Positions 1 through 7,488 of a DNA stretch of 64,000 bases are shown one piece after another. The notes below the pieces were generated by a model that was given only the letters and a program-made list of their open reading frames with translations, was not told where the DNA came from and searched no databases. Origin of the DNA: Streptantibioticus silvisoli (GTDB taxonomy: Bacteria; Actinomycetota; Actinomycetes; Streptomycetales; Streptomycetaceae); assembly GCF_027947535.2 (NCBI RefSeq), contig NZ_JAAGKO020000008.1, positions 124,001 to 188,000 on the forward strand. The letters run 5' to 3'. Numbering within the stretch: position 1 is the first letter of the stretch; each line of letters opens with the position of its first letter. Position numbers and translations under genes: made by a program.

Positions 1-126
1 TACCTCCGCACGGTGAAGACCGGCAACGGGACCGCGTCGCTCACCTCGGTGACGATGACCCGTCGCGGACGCGCGGCGCTGGAGGCGTACACGGCGGCCC
101 TGCGTGACCTGATCGCCGGGGTGTAG
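1..126 (+). CDS. C-terminal end of a winged-helix transcriptional regulator (partial)
   Basis: The window opens inside a gene; the last 41 codons read in frame 1 to a TAG stop. The tail contains a basic stretch with a TMTRRGRAALEAY segment, which matches the wing and last helix of small MarR/PadR-like winged-helix regulators common in Streptomyces (an inference from family resemblance; the recognition helix lies outside the window). Nothing can be said about its start or operon. A short G-rich repeat tract follows. Confidence 0.6.
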   Translation, partial: YLRTVKTGNGTASLTSVTMTRRGRAALEAYTAALRDLIAGV

Positions 127-129
127 AGG

Positions 130-310
130 GGCGGCTCGTCGGTCGGCGGGGTGCGGTGTGTTGGGGTGCGGTGCCGGGTCCTGCGGTGCGGTGTCTTGGG
201 GTGCGGTGCGGTGCGGTGTCCGGCGGTGCGGTGTCTTGAGGTGCGGTGCCGAGTCCTCCGGTGCGGTGTCTTGGGGGCCGGGTCCTCCGGTACCGGGTCC
301 GCTCCGGTGT
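130..310. repeat. Low-complexity GTGCGGTG-rich tract
   Basis: About 180 bp made of irregular copies of GTGCGGTG and TCTTGGGGTGCGG on the plus strand, strongly G/T skewed. Open frames crossing it are compositional artefacts. The remaining spacer to 516 includes an AT-richer stretch just before the secreted-protein gene, where its promoter probably lies. Similar tracts recur at 30.2 and 48.4 kb. Confidence 0.75.
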
Positions 311-516
311 TTTGTCCGCCGGTCGGACGGCGTGTCCTGTTCGTCGGCGAACGGTGGGCCCCCGGCCGGGGGCGTGGAAAATACTCGGTCGGGGTGGCCG
401 GATCTCATCCATACGTGGCGGATGCCGTGCCACTAGCATTCTGCTGCTCCTGCACGGTTCACCCCTCGCTCACCAGGGCCATGGGCGGCCTTGGTCGCGC
501 CTATTCGGAGGTTGAC

Positions 517-1017
517 ATGCACGGTAAGCACCGCCGCCTGAGAACGTACGGAACGATCGCCGCCTTCGTGCTGCTGGGCGGGGCCGTCGGCCTCCCGTCG
601 GCCGCCGCGACGGTCGATCCGGCCCCCATCGGGGCGAACCAGTTCTTCAACGGCCAGGTCAACGGCGCCTCGGCCAGCGCGGTGATCCGGGTGGTGTGCC
701 CCGTGCCGGCGACGGTCGGTGAGACGGGCCACCCGATCGCGGGCCAGACGGTGGACGTGGTGCCCGGCGCCTCCTCGACGTCGGCCGTCGTCGGCTACAC
801 GGGTTCGGCCGGCACCCACGTCAACGTCGAATTCGGCACCGCCTCCGCGAATGCTCCCGTCACGTTGAGCAGCTACGCGGTGCAGGCCGCGATCCCGACC
901 ACCCTCAACCTGCCCTGCTCCGGCACGGGCAAGGTCGACTTCGTCCCCACCCCCACCAGCCCCACCGCGCAGACGTCGTCGGTCACCGTCACGTACGCGG
1001 ACATCGCCGCCTCCTGA
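517..1017 (+). CDS. Small secreted protein of unknown function
   Basis: Encodes 166 aa. The start at 517 is set by GGAGG at 507-511 with a 5-nt spacer. The N-terminus is a clear Sec-type signal: basic residues (HGKHRRLR), a hydrophobic stretch of about 17 residues and an AAA cleavage region near residues 30-33. The mature part is rich in Ala, Val, Thr and Ser, with two cysteines (in the VVCPVP and LPCSG segments) that could form one disulfide. No catalytic motif is seen. The predicted beta-rich exported protein resembles the many short secreted Streptomyces proteins without assigned role. A strong hairpin terminator follows, so it is monocistronic at the 3' side. Confidence 0.75.
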   Translation: MHGKHRRLRTYGTIAAFVLLGGAVGLPSAAATVDPAPIGANQFFNGQVNGASASAVIRVVCPVPATVGETGHPIAGQTVDVVPGASSTSAVVGYTGSAGTHVNVEFGTASANAPVTLSSYAVQAAIPTTLNLPCSGTGKVDFVPTPTSPTAQTSSVTVTYADIAAS

Positions 1018-1029
1018 CCCGGCCCAGCC

Positions 1030-1070
1030 GGCCTCGTGTCCGCCGGGTCGCGGCGGACACGAGGCCTTTC
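1030..1070 (+). terminator. Rho-independent-type terminator
   Basis: A perfect 15-bp stem (1030-1044 with 1052-1066) around a 7-nt loop, followed by a short TTT, 12 nt after the stop of the secreted-protein gene. Confidence 0.85.
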
Positions 1071-1568
1071 GCGCCGCGGGGTTAGGGGGTGAGGGGTGAG
1101 GGGTGACCGTGGGAAGGACGGGCGGGGTGCTGCGGCGCTGACCTGCCGAGGCGGGCACGGGTGCGGAATTCCAACCGCTCTCGTTCCAAATCTCGTAGTC
1201 GATCCGCGGACTGAAGCCGAATATTTCGCCCCGCGGGAGCCCGAGCCCGCACTTGACCTCCGCAGCGTGCTGGTGATGCACCTACAGATCGCCTCACGAG
1301 ACTTCGGCCGTCCCAGCCGCGTAAAGCTCCTACGGCCACGCCATTGACGCGGTGACAGCAGGAGTGGTCGCGCCTGATGACGTTGCGTACTCGGACGGGT
1401 TCGGCTACCCGGCGCCCAGTCGCGCGCTCGGCAGCGGGCCCTTGCCTTATCTGCTTCGGGGTCAGGAGCCACGTGAGCAGGCGCATGCGAATCCGGCCGT
1501 TGGCGCTCACTTCATGGAACGGCACCCCGAACCGCTTGGTCCCGGGTGCCGTCGTCGTCACGGCATCG
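1071..1568. other. Gene-poor stretch, no supported gene
   Basis: About 500 bp of mixed, somewhat lower-GC DNA between the terminator and the ESX-like gene. Open frames exist on both strands, but none has a family resemblance, a convincing ribosome site and actinobacterial codon bias together. It may be decayed DNA at the edge of the accessory island. Confidence 0.5.
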
Positions 1569-1889
1569 CTACTGATGGCGGCCCGGAAGGGTGAGGGGAC
1601 CGCCGGCAGGCAGGTTGGCGGCGCCGAGGGCCTGGTCGGTGATGCACAGGTGTGTGTTGCCGTCCTGGATGCGCTTGATGAAGTCGTTCAACGCGGCCTC
1701 CCGTCCCTGGACTGTGACTCGGGTCAGGTACGCTGCCGGGCCGAGCGCGTCGAGGACCGCATCGCCGCCGATCTCTTCGGCCGTCGGCTGACTGGGCTGG
1801 GCGATCTTCTCCGGTCCGGCCTTGCGGAGCGCCGCACACAGGTTGGTGATGCCCTCGTCCGTGACGCGCAGCCGGTTCGCACCTGCCAT
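1569..1889 (-). CDS. Small ESX-like / type VII secretion-associated protein
   Basis: Encodes 106 aa starting MAGANRLRVTDEGI; GAGGGG lies 7 nt before this ATG, so the in-frame ATG at 1919 was not chosen. The N-terminal helix pattern (L-V, then I-x-x-L-x-x-A-L) resembles the small alpha-helical type VII secretion targets (EspC/DUF2580-like) found beside T7SS-like toxin genes. There is no WXG motif and no signal peptide. It is divergent from the putative T7SS toxin gene at 1997 with about 107 bp between starts, suggesting a shared control region. Function as a secretion partner or chaperone is inferred from size and context; it could be an unrelated small helical protein. Confidence 0.55.
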   Translation of the reverse strand: MAGANRLRVTDEGITNLCAALRKAGPEKIAQPSQPTAEEIGGDAVLDALGPAAYLTRVTVQGREAALNDFIKRIQDGNTHLCITDQALGAANLPAGGPLTLPGRHQ

Positions 1890-1996
1890 GTCAAGTCCCC
1901 TCGGTGATCCGGATATCACTGCTGGATATTGTTGATCCGACTATCCTACGAAGGATTTTCCATTATGCAGTCGTGTGTCTGACGGGGAGTGGGGAA

Positions 1997-3400
1997 GTGG
2001 GGGGCAGGCCGACCGACTGGCACTGGGTGGACCGTACGAAGGACCCCACGCCGGGGGACGCGCACACGCTCACCGACTGGGAGAACTACTTCCGCAAACG
2101 GGCTGACGACGCGCAGGACGCGATGTACCGGCTGCGCGACATCCAGAACCAGTCCACGAGCCTGGACCTCGAAGGCACGTGGATCACTGCCATCTGGGGT
2201 CGGTGCGACTACCTTGCGGACCAGCTCCTGCCCGAGCAGACCTGCCATCAGAACGTCGCCGACGCGATGAAGTCCTTTCGCCACGCCCTCCCCGACATCC
2301 AGGCCGACGCCGACTACGGACTGAAAACGGCCCGCGAGGCTGCCGCCGACCACCGGGCGGCCGCAGGGGCCCTGCATGCCATCGATATGGGGAACGCGGC
2401 GGCGGATCAAGCGGCCGGCGTCTGCGTACCCGGCGACCCTGCCACGCTGCACAGGACACGCGCCGCGCAGGGGGACCTCAATGACGCCGAAGGTCGTATC
2501 CGCAAAGCCAAAGGCATTGTCAACGAAGCGGCAGCCAATTTCCACACGGCCGCCACCGCTCTGATCGCCGCGCTCAACGAATCCGTCCGGACTCTCGGGA
2601 CCGGCGTCTTCGATCCCGTGCCCCCCGACCGTGACCAAACCCCGCCACCACACCCGGGCATGCTGCACCAAGCTGTCATTAACGAGCTCAACGGCCTGTA
2701 CATCACCGCTTCTGTGGCCACTGGTGTCATGCGGCGCACCGATGACATCGGCGAGAACGTTGACGAGATGATGATGTTCGGTGGTCCCGAAAGCGGGGGC
2801 CCCGGGGACGAGTTCGCACTGACCGGTGACTCGATGTCGGCTTCCCTCGCCGACTCGTATGCCTTCGGCGACGACCCCTTCTCGGGGTACGGCACGAACT
2901 CGCCGTCCAAGCCGCTGGACGACCCGTGGCTGATGAGCAAGACGTGGCAGGCTCGCGCCGATATCAAGGGGCCGGCGCGGGGCAAGGTTTTGAAGCAACC
3001 CAACGCACGCCACACGATCCTTGGGTCGAAGGGGGGAGAGGTCAAGGGGGAGAACACCATTATTCCGCCGGATCGATACGATGATGTGGATCAAGACATC
3101 AAAGCCATTGCTGATGGAGAGGCGGCGTTCGACAATAGAACTGGTTTGTATGAATTTCATGGCAGAACGTACAATGTAAAACCGAGTGGCACTGTCTTCC
3201 CGGTTTCAGGGCCTGGACTTGTCGAGATGGACAACAACGACTACTTTGCCTTGCATATGCTGGCGAAATGCGATGGCAATGTGGAGAAGTTTGATCAGCA
3301 GGTTCAGTACAACCCGCGATTGCGAAACAATCCGGCCAGTGTGGCGAAAGCAACCGCTCTCTATGACACATATTATGAACCCGGAGGGGTGCCGCGATGA
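1997..3400 (+). CDS. Putative T7SS-secreted polymorphic toxin with unrecognised C-terminal domain
   Basis: Encodes 467 aa from GTG 1997, preceded by GGGGAG at 1984-1989. An upstream ATG at 1904 adds 31 residues unlike the family and overlaps the divergent promoter region. Residues 1-130 match the N-terminal signal domain of Streptomyces T7SS polymorphic toxins: the opening GGRPTDW and DPTPGD, then a helical region with conserved tryptophans. A helical middle (130-230) and a Pro-rich linker (around 215-225) follow. The last ~110 residues form a separate charged domain containing VFPVSGPGLVEM and YFALHMLAKC. The DNA there (about 3050-3375) is clearly more AT-rich than the rest, as expected for a swapped toxin tip. 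The stop overlaps the next start (ATGA), typical of toxin-immunity pairs. No known nuclease or deaminase motif was recognised, so the toxic activity is unknown. Confidence 0.7.
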   Translation: MGGRPTDWHWVDRTKDPTPGDAHTLTDWENYFRKRADDAQDAMYRLRDIQNQSTSLDLEGTWITAIWGRCDYLADQLLPEQTCHQNVADAMKSFRHALPDIQADADYGLKTAREAAADHRAAAGALHAIDMGNAAADQAAGVCVPGDPATLHRTRAAQGDLNDAEGRIRKAKGIVNEAAANFHTAATALIAALNESVRTLGTGVFDPVPPDRDQTPPPHPGMLHQAVINELNGLYITASVATGVMRRTDDIGENVDEMMMFGGPESGGPGDEFALTGDSMSASLADSYAFGDDPFSGYGTNSPSKPLDDPWLMSKTWQARADIKGPARGKVLKQPNARHTILGSKGGEVKGENTIIPPDRYDDVDQDIKAIADGEAAFDNRTGLYEFHGRTYNVKPSGTVFPVSGPGLVEMDNNDYFALHMLAKCDGNVEKFDQQVQYNPRLRNNPASVAKATALYDTYYEPGGVPR

Positions 3401-4275
3401 GCTACGACGTCCTGGTCACCGGACACCACGTGCCGGAACGGCTCGGCGGCTTCCTGGCGGCCTTGTTCGACGTGTCGGCGGACCGTGTCTTCGTAGGGGA
3501 CATGTCCGAGGTGGACAGCTGGGACAAGGCGGCCGTGGACCGGTCGCTGGTGTCCTGTACCTACGAACCGCGATCCGCGGAACTGGCGTGGTACCTGAGT
3601 ATCTACGCCGACCCGGCAGACCTTCCGCAGCAGCCGTCTCAGGCGGAGTTGTCACGACGGATGTCCGCCGAACTCGACACCGTGACACTCTTTCCCGAAG
3701 GCACCCGGACTCCCGAGGTCTTTCATTTCGTGACGAGCGGGGGAACGCAGGGTCTCGTCCGATTCGCCGAGGACGAACCGGGCATCTGTGAAGTCAGCAC
3801 GCCCGTGCCGGAGTTCCCCGCGGCTGCCGTCGCGCACTTCGAGGACGAGGTCCGATACATCCCCTTTCCCAGCCCCGTCACGCTGCGGTATTTCCCGGCG
3901 GACCCCGGCGGCGGGTCGTTCGGTGACGTGCGCGACCGCCTGACGGTATGGGAGCGGCTGACGGTGCGGATGGCACGAAACTGGCCGCCCCTCGGCTGGT
4001 ACGGGCCGTCGCTGTACGCCGCCGACCTTGAGTGCCGTGACGACATCACCGCCCTGCTCCCCGAACTCGCCGAGCCCGAGCGGGACAACGCCCGGACGGT
4101 CCTCGCGGTCCTCGACGACGCCTACCGCGAACTCACCGTCCAGGACGGCGGTGCGGCGCTCGTCGCCTCCGGCGTCATCGGCGCCGATCTTGTGCGGGGC
4201 ATGCCCTGGTACTGGCAGCGCGGACCGCTTGTCCTCCCGTGGGATCCCGCGGAGCCCGCGCCAGCCGGGGCCTGA
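3397..4275 (+). CDS. Candidate immunity protein for the upstream toxin
   Basis: Encodes 292 aa and starts inside the stop of the toxin gene (ATGA at 3397-3400), so translation is coupled. It has no signal peptide or membrane segment, as expected for a cytoplasmic antidote. It seems to have two halves: residues 1-140 begin YDVLVTGHHVPERL and are acidic and aromatic; residues 150-292 include DVRDRLTVWERLTVRMARNW and an ESP-rich stretch that resembles stand-alone hypothetical Streptomyces proteins, so the gene could be a fusion. GC content returns to the genomic norm. The immunity role rests only on position and coupling; no immunity family was recognised by sequence. Confidence 0.6.
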   Translation: MSYDVLVTGHHVPERLGGFLAALFDVSADRVFVGDMSEVDSWDKAAVDRSLVSCTYEPRSAELAWYLSIYADPADLPQQPSQAELSRRMSAELDTVTLFPEGTRTPEVFHFVTSGGTQGLVRFAEDEPGICEVSTPVPEFPAAAVAHFEDEVRYIPFPSPVTLRYFPADPGGGSFGDVRDRLTVWERLTVRMARNWPPLGWYGPSLYAADLECRDDITALLPELAEPERDNARTVLAVLDDAYRELTVQDGGAALVASGVIGADLVRGMPWYWQRGPLVLPWDPAEPAPAGA

Positions 4276-4327
4276 TCACGGAGGCGGGCGCACTCCCGCA
4301 GCCCAGGCGTCCTCCCGGAGACGTTCC

Positions 4328-4385
4328 GCCCGCCCCCAAAAGAACTGTTTGCGCAGCTCACCCCACCCCACCCCACCCCTCAGCA
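4328..4385. repeat. Left copy of an imperfect direct repeat bracketing 4.3-7.7 kb
   Basis: About 55 bp running from GCCCCCAAAAGAA through a C/A-rich run to CCCCACCCCTCAGCA, very similar to the DNA immediately after the sdaA stop (7628-7686); the last 15 bases are identical. See findings. Confidence 0.55.
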
Positions 4386-4399
4386 ACGGTACGAACGCA

Positions 4400-4573
4400 T
4401 CAGGAGACGGGGCGTTCGGGCGGTTCCAGGCCGGTGGCGGCCAGTTCGGTGTGGATGTCGACGACGGTGCAGCGCCTGAGGCGTGCCACCGGCTGGAGGG
4501 CGAGCATCCACGGCAGGAGTTTGCGGTCGTAGGCGCAGCACCTGATGTTGCGGCGGATTCGCAATGGGGTCAC
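4400..4573 (-). pseudogene. Possible C-terminal remnant of an unidentified gene
   Basis: On the minus strand about 57 codons with actinobacterial codon bias read to a TGA at 4400. They include AYDRKLLPWMLALQPVARL and DIHTELAATGLEPP, which look like a genuine protein tail. No plausible start or N-terminal part remains, and the 5' side runs into the divergent XRE/GIY-YIG gene. Likely a truncated relic; family not identified. Confidence 0.3.
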
Positions 4574-5949
4574 CTGAGCCGAACACCGTGTTGCGGACAC
4601 GCATGCGAGCAGCTGGCATGACCGAAGCCGAACTGGCGGAAGAAATGAACCGCGTCCTGCTGGCCAGGACAAGCCGCTCGGGCGACTACATCGACAGGAC
4701 TATCCGGCGCTTTCTGAGCGGACAAACCCGCTGGCCGCAGAGTCGCGCGCAGTTGGCATTGACGACCATCTTCCGGTCTGCTGCCCAGGAACTGGGCTTC
4801 ATCGATCCCAGGAAGCCGCGTCAAGGAGCGGGGGATCCAGTGCGGCGACGTGATTTCGCCAGCAACGCAGTCGGCCTCACGGCCGCAAGCGTGCTACCAC
4901 TCGCCTCGACGTCGGCCAGTCTGATGAGATCGCGAGACCCTCCCATGGTTGTCAGACCCCAGCTTCAGACTGTAGAGATGAGTACACACGACACCGGCTT
5001 CGTCTACGTCATGAGTAACCGGGCGATGCCCGGGTTGGTGAAAGTCGGCTTTACTACACTGCTGCCTGAAGAGCGGGCGAGCCAGCTCTCCAGGCACACC
5101 GGAGTACCCGTACCGTTCGATGTCGAGTTCAGGGCACTCACGATGCGCTGGAAGGCGGTGGAGGGGCTCGTCCACCAGAAGATGGATGGGGCGAGGGTCT
5201 CGTCCCGCAGGGAGTTCTTCGCCCTGCCGGTGGACAAGGCTGTCGAAAGCGTCAGGGAGTGCGTTCTGGAGGTCAACGGGATCGACGCCTGGACGACGTC
5301 TGGCTTCGGCAGTCCCCATCCTCTCGGGGGACGTGACCGGGTCGTGCTGCCGTTGGAGGCAGGCCAGGTGTTCGTACTGCTGTCGAATCCGTCGCCGCTG
5401 AAGTCACCCCCCAGCGGCGGTTGGCAGCCACTCGACCTTTGGCAAGCACATGCAGTCGGGGACCAGCTCGAGATCTATGCGACTGCAGGGCCGGGCGAGA
5501 CCGCTGGCTTCGGGGGTGGAGACGTAGGCGGCGAGGATGACCCCGTGCCGTACCTCGACCGCTCCGAGAAGGTTGCCAACGGAACGCTGAACGGCAAAGA
5601 GCAACTTGCACCCGGAGACCGGCTGCTGTGGCTGGAAGACGGCGATGACCCTGAGAAGTGCAAAAGCGTTCTGTTCGAGGCGCGGGACTACTGTCAAGTC
5701 GCGTGCCGGACGTGGAGTCCCCAGTTCACGGAGGAAGGCTTTCCGCTCATACTCAACGCCCTCGTGCGCGACCCGTCGAAAGCCATGCTCTTCGCAGCAC
5801 AGGAAGCGATCACTCTGCCGATGCCGCGCAATTGGGGCCCGCGCCCGGCGCCGCGTGGGGACCAGGCCTTTCCACTACCGGGCCCTGAGCGCTGGTTGCC
5901 CCAGCTCCGACCGAAAGGCAAGCGCCCGCGTCGCAAATCGGGATCCTGA
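4564..5949 (+). CDS. XRE-like DNA-binding / GIY-YIG (T5orf172/MUG113-type) nuclease fusion
   Basis: Encodes 461 aa. Residues 1-75 fit the HTH-type N-terminus seen in many Streptomyces regulators (PNTVLRTRMRAAGMTEAELA, then RRFLSGQTRWPQSRAQLAL). Residues 85-120 form a short Ala/Ser-rich hydrophobic segment and linker. Residues 139-235 match the T5orf172/MUG113 branch of the GIY-YIG superfamily: GFVYVMSNRAMPGLVKVGFT, an Arg in the ERASQLS helix, then VEGLVHQKM and the REFFAL box. The rest (240-461) is an unassigned domain. The GIY-YIG motif is the variant form expected of this branch, so nuclease activity is plausible but unproven. It stands alone in an island with toxin-antitoxin and transposon relics, consistent with phage defence or a selfish element; this role is inferred. 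Confidence 0.65.
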   Translation: MGSPEPNTVLRTRMRAAGMTEAELAEEMNRVLLARTSRSGDYIDRTIRRFLSGQTRWPQSRAQLALTTIFRSAAQELGFIDPRKPRQGAGDPVRRRDFASNAVGLTAASVLPLASTSASLMRSRDPPMVVRPQLQTVEMSTHDTGFVYVMSNRAMPGLVKVGFTTLLPEERASQLSRHTGVPVPFDVEFRALTMRWKAVEGLVHQKMDGARVSSRREFFALPVDKAVESVRECVLEVNGIDAWTTSGFGSPHPLGGRDRVVLPLEAGQVFVLLSNPSPLKSPPSGGWQPLDLWQAHAVGDQLEIYATAGPGETAGFGGGDVGGEDDPVPYLDRSEKVANGTLNGKEQLAPGDRLLWLEDGDDPEKCKSVLFEARDYCQVACRTWSPQFTEEGFPLILNALVRDPSKAMLFAAQEAITLPMPRNWGPRPAPRGDQAFPLPGPERWLPQLRPKGKRPRRKSGS

Positions 5950-6017
5950 CCGGTAGACCGCGGTGGTGGGATTGGGGCCTGCGTCGGCCGGTGGGGACGG
6001 CGCAGGCAGCTGGTGAT

Positions 6018-6122
6018 GGCTCGGTCCAAGCCGTATATGAGGCGTGGGGATATCGAAAGATCGGCGACCAGCAGCCGTTTCCCGACTCGCCGGTCTTCGC
6101 CTGCATGATGCGCCCAATTTAA
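6018..6122 (+). pseudogene. C-terminal remnant of a GNAT acetyltransferase
   Basis: About 34 codons end at TAA 6120-6122 and encode AVYEAWGYRKIGDQQPFPDS, then PVFACMMRPI. This is the characteristic last helix and strand of GNAT N-acetyltransferases of the ALYE-WGY type. No upstream acetyl-CoA-binding region is present in any frame, so only the 3' end of a gene survives. It marks a recombination breakpoint in the island. Confidence 0.6.
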
Positions 6123-6195
6123 TTCGCAGTCGTCTGGGCTATCGGAACCGCCGTGCCGCGCTACTGAACTTGATTGGGTTTTGACCGGTGCCCGC

Positions 6196-6654
6196 TCAGT
6201 GATCGTGCGGAAGCGCCGGGCGGGTGACCGGTACGACGGTCAGAAGTGTCTCCAGCCCCTTGAAGTCGTCGGGGTTGGTGGTGAACAGAGGGAGGGCCTC
6301 GGCGATGGCGATGGCGGCGATCATCAGGTCGGCCACGCGCCTTCGCGGTTTCCGCCCCGCGCCGATCACGGCGGCGCAGATCCGGCCGTAGATGCGTGCG
6401 GCCTCCGTATCGAAGGGGATGGGGTCGAACTCATTCTCCGCACGTTGCAGAACGTCGAGTCGGCGGGCCCGCTCCGCGTATTCGTCGTAGTCGGCCTGTT
6501 CTTCGTTCCGCCGGACCTCGTGCGGTCCGGCGGACAGCTCCGCCAAGGTGATCGCGCTGATGGCCATCTCGACCGGGAGCTCGGCCGGGTTCACCCAGCG
6601 ACGAAGGATCATGATGTTGGTGTCCAGCAGACCACGCTCATGTTCAACGGGCAT
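6196..6654 (-). CDS. PIN-domain (VapC-family) toxin
   Basis: Encodes 152 aa from the ATG at 6652-6654 (MPVEHERGLLDTNIM). The PIN signature is complete: Asp in LLDTNIMIL, Glu in TLAELSAG, Asp in RVADLMIAAIA and Asp in TTNPDDF, the acidic residues that bind Mg2+ in VapC ribonucleases. The gene overlaps the end of the upstream antitoxin gene by 11 bp, so the two are co-translated. Expected to be a Mg2+-dependent RNase held inactive by its partner; the RNA target cannot be predicted. Length is normal for the family. Confidence 0.9.
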   Translation of the reverse strand: MPVEHERGLLDTNIMILRRWVNPAELPVEMAISAITLAELSAGPHEVRRNEEQADYDEYAERARRLDVLQRAENEFDPIPFDTEAARIYGRICAAVIGAGRKPRRRVADLMIAAIAIAEALPLFTTNPDDFKGLETLLTVVPVTRPALPHDH

Positions 6655-6913
6655 AGGGATCGTCCGTCTCCTGTGCCGCCGTGGCGTCCTGATCCGCCCG
6701 GAAGGCATCCAGGGAGATGCCGGGTGCGCTGCGTGACATCGCGGCGAACTCCGCCCGAGGGACGAAGCGCCTGCGGCGCTTCAGTGGGATCAACTCGCCG
6801 ATGCGGTGGCCGTCCCGGGTGACGGTGAACGACTGCCCGGCCTCGACGGCATCCATGATCTCTCTCGACCTGCTGCGCAGGTCCCGCTGGGTGATCTCCG
6901 GCTGTGCTGTCAT
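6644..6913 (-). CDS. Phd/YefM-family antitoxin
   Basis: Encodes 89 aa beginning MTAQPEITQRDLRSRSREIM. The N-terminal half carries the Phd/YefM fold pattern (EITQRDLR, then EIMDAVEAGQSFTVTRDGHR and IGELIPL), which dimerises and binds DNA. The charged C-terminal half would wrap the PIN toxin. Upstream of the toxin with an 11-bp overlap, the usual order. Probably represses its own promoter through the repeated ACCWGGT sites just upstream. Confidence 0.88.
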   Translation of the reverse strand: MTAQPEITQRDLRSRSREIMDAVEAGQSFTVTRDGHRIGELIPLKRRRRFVPRAEFAAMSRSAPGISLDAFRADQDATAAQETDDPYAR

Positions 6914-6944
6914 GCCACCAGGTTACCGACGTGTGCCACCTGGT
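6913..6944 (-). promoter_or_regulatory. Candidate operator of the toxin-antitoxin pair
   Basis: Two 11-bp direct repeats, TGCCACCAGGT (6913-6923) and TGCCACCTGGT (6934-6944), differ at one base and are 21 bp apart, two helical turns. Each contains the self-complementary core ACCWGGT. They lie directly before the antitoxin start, where Phd-type antitoxins bind. Confidence 0.55.
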
Positions 6945-7041
6945 GCTACGCGGAGGCACACCATCTGCCTGCGGGAGCTGTTCCCCCATGCGCTGCCGGT
7001 CGAAGAGCGTTTCGTCCCGGGAAAGGTGCTTGGTCCAAGCT

Positions 7042-7230
7042 TCAGGCGTCGCGCCGGTTCGGGCTGGATTGCCTGGTGAGTCGTCTGCTCATGAAGTCGA
7101 TCATCGCAAGGTGGATCATGGCTTCGCAGCGGTGTGGTCGGGTCTCGTGGTCACGGGCGAGGCGGCGGTGATACCTGAACCGGCCGAAGTCCGCTCGACG
7201 ACCCGGCGCCGGGGATGACGGTGAAGCGTT
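7042..7230 (-). pseudogene. Frameshifted C-terminal fragment of an IS4/IS5-type transposase
   Basis: On the minus strand, RRVVERT in one frame continues in the next as FGRFRYHRRLARDHETRPHR, then MIHLAMIDFMSRRL. Together these resemble the C-terminal end of IS5-family DDE transposases (the glutamate-containing VVERT box and last helices). A frameshift separates the two parts and the N-terminal two thirds are absent. Non-functional relic. Confidence 0.55.
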
Positions 7231-7260
7231 GTGGGCTGGTGACCCTTTCCCGGTGGGGAG

Positions 7261-7488
7261 TTGAGCGTTCGGCCGGGCATGGAGTCTTCGCCGCCACGGG
7301 GGGTGCCGGACGGGGTGTGGGAGCCGGTCGAGCCGCTGCTTCCGGGGCGTGAGCGGAGATTCCTGTGTCCGCGGCGCAAGCCGGTGCCTGACCGGAACGT
7401 GCTGTACGGGAACCCGTACGCGCTGCTGCACACCGGGATCCAGTGGGAATGCCTGCCGCAGGAACTGGGGTTGCCTCGTCATTGGTGA
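7261..7488 (+). pseudogene. N-terminal fragment of an IS5-family transposase (DUF4096-type)
   Basis: About 75 codons encode VPDGVWEPVEPLLPG, a conserved Arg/Lys-rich loop and HTGIQWECLPQELG. This is the hallmark N-terminal domain of IS5/IS4-like transposases. The frame stops right after PRHW, so the DDE catalytic core is missing. It points away from the minus-strand C-terminal fragment 30 bp upstream, so the two cannot be halves of one intact gene without an inversion. The rest of the gap to 7627 shows no further recognisable gene. Confidence 0.7.

Noticed and set aside
1082-1561. Minus-strand open frame of about 159 codons
   Set aside because: The first ~35 residues look protein-like, but the rest is Arg/Ala/Gly filler, and there is no ribosome site or recognised family. 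Kept only as gene-poor DNA.
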